DNA of 64,000 nucleotides, from positions 434,001 to 498,000 of the forward strand of contig NZ_JACHJN010000005.1 in assembly GCF_014203665.1 (NCBI RefSeq), read 5' to 3'. The notes under the pieces were generated by a model. The model had not been told where the DNA came from, searched no databases, and worked only from the letters and a program-made list of their open reading frames with translations. Made by a program: the position numbers and the translations under genes. This document shows, one piece after another, positions 61,776-64,000 of the stretch. Source of the DNA: Saccharothrix tamanrassetensis. Lineage in GTDB: Bacteria; Actinomycetota; Actinomycetes; Mycobacteriales; Pseudonocardiaceae. Positions within the stretch are counted from its first letter, which is position 1. Every line of letters starts with the position of its first letter.

Positions 61776-62315
61776 ATGTCGGATCGGGTTCGGCTCGACA
61801 ACATCGACCGGGTTTTCGCGATCCTCAACGTGGACGGCGACGGCGGGATCAGCAAGGACGATTTCACCTCGATGGCCGGGGGAGTGGTGCGGGAGTTCGG
61901 GCTCGACGCGGATTCACCCCAGGCCCGCCGTCTGGTCGGTGGGTACCAGGACATCTGGGACTACCTCCGCGGTGCGGACGTGGACGCGGACGGTGTGGTG
62001 GGCGCGGCGGAGTTCCGGGAGGCCCACACGTCGGGGTGGGTGACGACCGAGGTGCTGGTGGAGAGGTGGGAGTCGGCGTCGCGGCGGTGTTTCGAGGCGG
62101 CCGACGACGACGGTGACGGCTACATCGACCTGGAGGGGCTCGCCGCGATCTACCGCGGGGGCGGGGTCACCGACCGGAAGGTGGCGGAAGCGGCGTTCGG
62201 GGCGATGGACGTGGACGGCCGCCTGGACTGGGCCGAGCTGTCCGCGCACGTGCAAGGTCTGTTCACGGCGACCGACGAGTCGGCGAAGGGCGCCCGCATG
62301 GTCAGCGGCGACTGA
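61776..62315 (+). CDS. EF-hand calcium-binding protein (calerythrin-like)
   Basis: 179 residues with four EF-hand sites: NVDGDGGISKDDF, DVDADGVVGAAEF, DDDGDGYIDLEGL and a shortened DVDGRLDWAEL, which lacks loop residues and probably binds poorly. Layout matches calerythrin/sarcoplasmic-type actinobacterial proteins that buffer or sense Ca2+ in the cytoplasm. GAAGAGG precedes ATG 61776. It stands alone; the upstream 297-base gap has lower GC. Confidence 0.92.
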   Translation: MSDRVRLDNIDRVFAILNVDGDGGISKDDFTSMAGGVVREFGLDADSPQARRLVGGYQDIWDYLRGADVDADGVVGAAEFREAHTSGWVTTEVLVERWESASRRCFEAADDDGDGYIDLEGLAAIYRGGGVTDRKVAEAAFGAMDVDGRLDWAELSAHVQGLFTATDESAKGARMVSGD

Positions 62316-62427
62316 CCAGGTAGTCGGGGGTCGTTACAGCAGCCGCATCTCCTCGCCACGTCTCTTGCCGTTCACTACCGGCGCGAGTTCACTGTGTCTG
62401 CATGCTCCCGCCTGGGCGGGCCGGCGG

Positions 62428-62637
62428 TCAGGCGTCGCGCCGCTGGTCGATCGCGACCGCATCGGCCACCTGGTCGAAGGACTCGTAGCGGTGTTCCGGG
62501 ATCGAGTGCAACGCGTGCACGGTGTCCTCGTCCGCGTTGTTGCGCGACGCGTGGTCGACCAACTGCCCCTTGTCCGCCGGGTAGACGACATCACCCAGCA
62601 CGTTGCGCAACCGGCCCACCGTTGTCGTGTCGCTCAT
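62428..62637 (-). CDS. DUF2795 domain protein
   Basis: 69 residues. The segment VYPADKGQLVDHASRNNADEDTV with IPEHRYESFDQVADAV matches the DUF2795 pattern of small actinobacterial proteins, where a helix-rich fold ends in a tyrosine-containing 'Y.s..dv..Al' segment. Function unknown. ATG 62637 is chosen because the domain begins nearby; longer upstream frames are not protein-like. It is convergent with the EF-hand gene. Confidence 0.78.
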   Translation of the reverse strand: MSDTTTVGRLRNVLGDVVYPADKGQLVDHASRNNADEDTVHALHSIPEHRYESFDQVADAVAIDQRRDA

Positions 62638-62908
62638 GGCCCTGCCTCTCACCCGTCTCGTCGGTCGCACCCCGGTTACCCGGCATCGGCGTCCCGACAC
62701 GTTCCGACCGGTGTGATGGGGAACCCGTCGTGTGACAGGAGCCGCGGTCACGGGACGGGCCGGCCGAGTCGACTGCGCACGGTGGGTTGACCCCTTTTCT
62801 CCGGTGCCGGGACCGCGACACCGGCGGAAACCGGGCAGGCGGGCACACGACCGGGGTTTGTGCGCCTCGGTGCCGATTGGAGCGGCGCGGCGTGGGTAGC
62901 ACCGGTGT

Positions 62909-63523
62909 ATGACTTCTTCGTTGACCGCGCTCGCGCTGACCTGCACGCTCAAGCCGTCGCCCGAACCGTCGAGCAGCGACAAGATCGCCCGACAGGTGCT
63001 GGACGAGCTCGCGAGCCACGGTGTCGAGGGTGACCTGGTCCGCGTGGTGGACTTCGACGTGCGCCCGGGGGTGCAGACCGACATGGGTGGCGGCGACCAG
63101 TGGCCGCGGATCCGTGAGCGCATCCTGGCCGCGGACATCCTGCTGCTGTCCACCCCGACGTGGGTCGGGCACCCGTCCAGCGTCGCCCAACGGGTGATGG
63201 AGCGGCTGGACGCCGAGCTGTCCGAGACCGACGACCAGGGCCGTCCGTCGATGTACGGCAAGGTCGCCGTGGTGGCGGTGGTGGGCAACGAGGACGGCGC
63301 GCACAAGATCATCGCCGACTGCTTCCAGGCGCTCAACGACATCGGGTTCACCATCCCGGCCAGTGGCGGGACGTACTGGAACTCGGAGGCGATGGTGCCC
63401 AAGGACTACGTCGAACTGGAGCAGACCCCGGACGCCGTCGCCACGACCAACAAGAAGCTGGCGAGCAACGCCGTGCACCTGGCGCGGCTGCTCAAGCAGG
63501 CCCAATACCCGCCCGTGGAGTGA
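62909..63523 (+). CDS. NAD(P)H-dependent FMN reductase / flavodoxin-fold protein
   Basis: 204 residues. Flavodoxin-like fold: LTALALTCTLKPSPEPSSS (FMN phosphate loop), ILAADILLLSTPTWVGHPSS and KVAVVAVVGNEDGAHKII, then GGTYWNSEAM. It resembles NADPH-dependent FMN reductases and related quinone reductases. Not linked to the genes on its left. The ADH remnant and TPP enzyme follow on the same strand after 94 bases. Confidence 0.85.
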   Translation: MTSSLTALALTCTLKPSPEPSSSDKIARQVLDELASHGVEGDLVRVVDFDVRPGVQTDMGGGDQWPRIRERILAADILLLSTPTWVGHPSSVAQRVMERLDAELSETDDQGRPSMYGKVAVVAVVGNEDGAHKIIADCFQALNDIGFTIPASGGTYWNSEAMVPKDYVELEQTPDAVATTNKKLASNAVHLARLLKQAQYPPVE

Positions 63524-63617
63524 CCGGCCCCGCGGCCACCGATCCGGCGAGAACGGTGTTTCGGGGGTGCTGCCACGGGAATTCGGCGACGGGGCCCGCG
63601 ATGAGGAGGCGACTGCG

Positions 63618-63785
63618 GTGAAGGCTGTGTGGCGAGGGACCGGGGACATCCGCTGGGACGAGGTGCCCGGCCCGGAGAACCCGGAACCGGGCGACGCGAT
63701 CGTGCGCGGCAACGCGATCGGGACTCGCGAGACCTCCGACCGGCGTGACGAAGTCCGGCCGACGACCGTCCTGGACGCCGCATGA
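63618..63785 (+). pseudogene. Truncated zinc alcohol dehydrogenase N-terminus
   Basis: 55 codons from GTG 63618 (GAGGAGG upstream). The opening VKAVWRGTGDIRWDEVPGPENPEP and DAIVRGNAIG follows the N-terminus of zinc-dependent medium-chain alcohol dehydrogenases, but the expected CGTD-type zinc ligand segment is replaced by GTRETSDRRDE and the frame stops. The rest of the enzyme is missing. Its stop overlaps the next ATG (ATGA), so it may survive as a coupling leader for the TPP enzyme gene. Confidence 0.6.
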
Positions 63786-64000
63786 GCGGCACGGTCGCGG
63801 ACGCGCTGGTCGAACGGTTGCGCACGTGGAACGTGCCCAGGGTGTTCGGATACGCGGGCGACGGCATCGACCCGATCCTGGCCGCCCTGCACCGGGCCGG
63901 CGGCGATCCGGAGTTCGTGCCGACCCGGCACGAGGAGATGGCCGCCTTCATGGCCTGCGGGCACGCCAAGTACACCGGTGAGGTCGGCGTGTGCCTGGCC
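63782..64000 (+). CDS. TPP-dependent enzyme (acetolactate synthase / pyruvate oxidase-like), N-terminal part
   Basis: Only 73 codons lie inside the window; the gene continues past the edge. The start SGTVADALVERLRTWNVPRVFGYAGDGIDPILAAL, then PTRHEEMAAFMACGHAKYTG with the conserved TPP-activating glutamate in RHEEMAAF, is diagnostic for the TPP-binding N-domain shared by acetolactate synthase, pyruvate oxidase and oxalyl-CoA decarboxylase. It starts at ATG 63782, overlapping the stop of the ADH remnant. Which reaction it performs needs the missing part. Confidence 0.85.
   Translation, partial: MSGTVADALVERLRTWNVPRVFGYAGDGIDPILAALHRAGGDPEFVPTRHEEMAAFMACGHAKYTGEVGVCLA

Noticed and set aside
1-64000. 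tRNA, rRNA, CRISPR arrays, insertion sequences, attachment sites
   Set aside because: I read through both strands and saw no cloverleaf with conserved TTCGAnnC arms, no regularly spaced repeats and no transposase or integrase reading frames; a dedicated scan could still find a short RNA.

Overview
High-GC actinobacterial DNA. The gene content and codon use suggest the Pseudonocardiales (Saccharothrix/Lentzea/Actinosynnema type): ECF sigma factors, a chitinase with DasR-type operators, WS/DGAT acyltransferases, STAND NTPases with TPRs and rare TTA codons. The family assignment is inference. I saw no rRNA, tRNA, CRISPR array, insertion sequence or replication origin.

Region 1 (1-18 kb) is a mosaic of mostly unlinked genes: a PLP-dependent Orn/Lys/Arg decarboxylase, a TIR-NTPase (possible defence gene), a secreted amidase, an ECF sigma factor with a membrane partner, a membrane protein and a lipoprotein, a GH18 chitinase with two dre-like operators, a small secreted protein, an FAD amine-oxidase-type dehydrogenase, an ECF42 sigma factor with its DGPF partner, and a DHFR-like reductase. 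Two strong perfect hairpins mark gene ends here.

Region 2 (18-25 kb) looks like a compact, unrecognised biosynthetic locus: GNAT-like protein, U32 peptidase-like protein, heme-oxygenase-like diiron enzyme, PGM1-type ATP-grasp ligase and MFS exporter. Convergent to it lies a catalytic-domain-only alanyl-tRNA synthetase paralogue. That gene is preceded by a 23-codon open frame with 9 Ala codons (two runs of four) and by mutually exclusive hairpins, one of which would bury its Shine-Dalgarno sequence. I read this as a translational attenuator responding to Ala-tRNA charging.

Region 3 (25-57.5 kb) is a large lipid/polyketide locus. Its core is two tandem paralogous sets, each a discrete AT-ACP protein overlapping the start of a giant protein with the order FabL-like enoyl reductase (Y-x6-K), KS, CLF-like KS, putative psi-KR, KR, DH. 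Around them are two WS/DGAT acyltransferases, two SDRs, an acyl-CoA oxidase-like flavoprotein, a DUF6230/DUF6114-like envelope pair, two receiver-less LuxR regulators, an old-yellow-enzyme reductase, an AveC-like membrane protein, an alpha/beta hydrolase, a GMC oxidoreductase, and an operon of phasin-like, PHA-regulator-like and AarF/UbiB proteins. Together they suggest a fully reducing, PUFA-synthase-like megaenzyme system whose acyl chains are esterified by WS/DGAT enzymes into a specialised lipid, perhaps stored or placed in the envelope. TTA codons in the first LuxR gene and in the second synthase suggest bldA-type developmental control.

Region 4 (57.5-64 kb) holds a frameshifted Gly-rich secreted protein, an NB-ARC/TPR STAND protein with two TTA codons, an EF-hand protein, a DUF2795 protein, an FMN reductase, an alcohol-dehydrogenase N-terminal remnant and the start of a TPP enzyme cut by the window edge.
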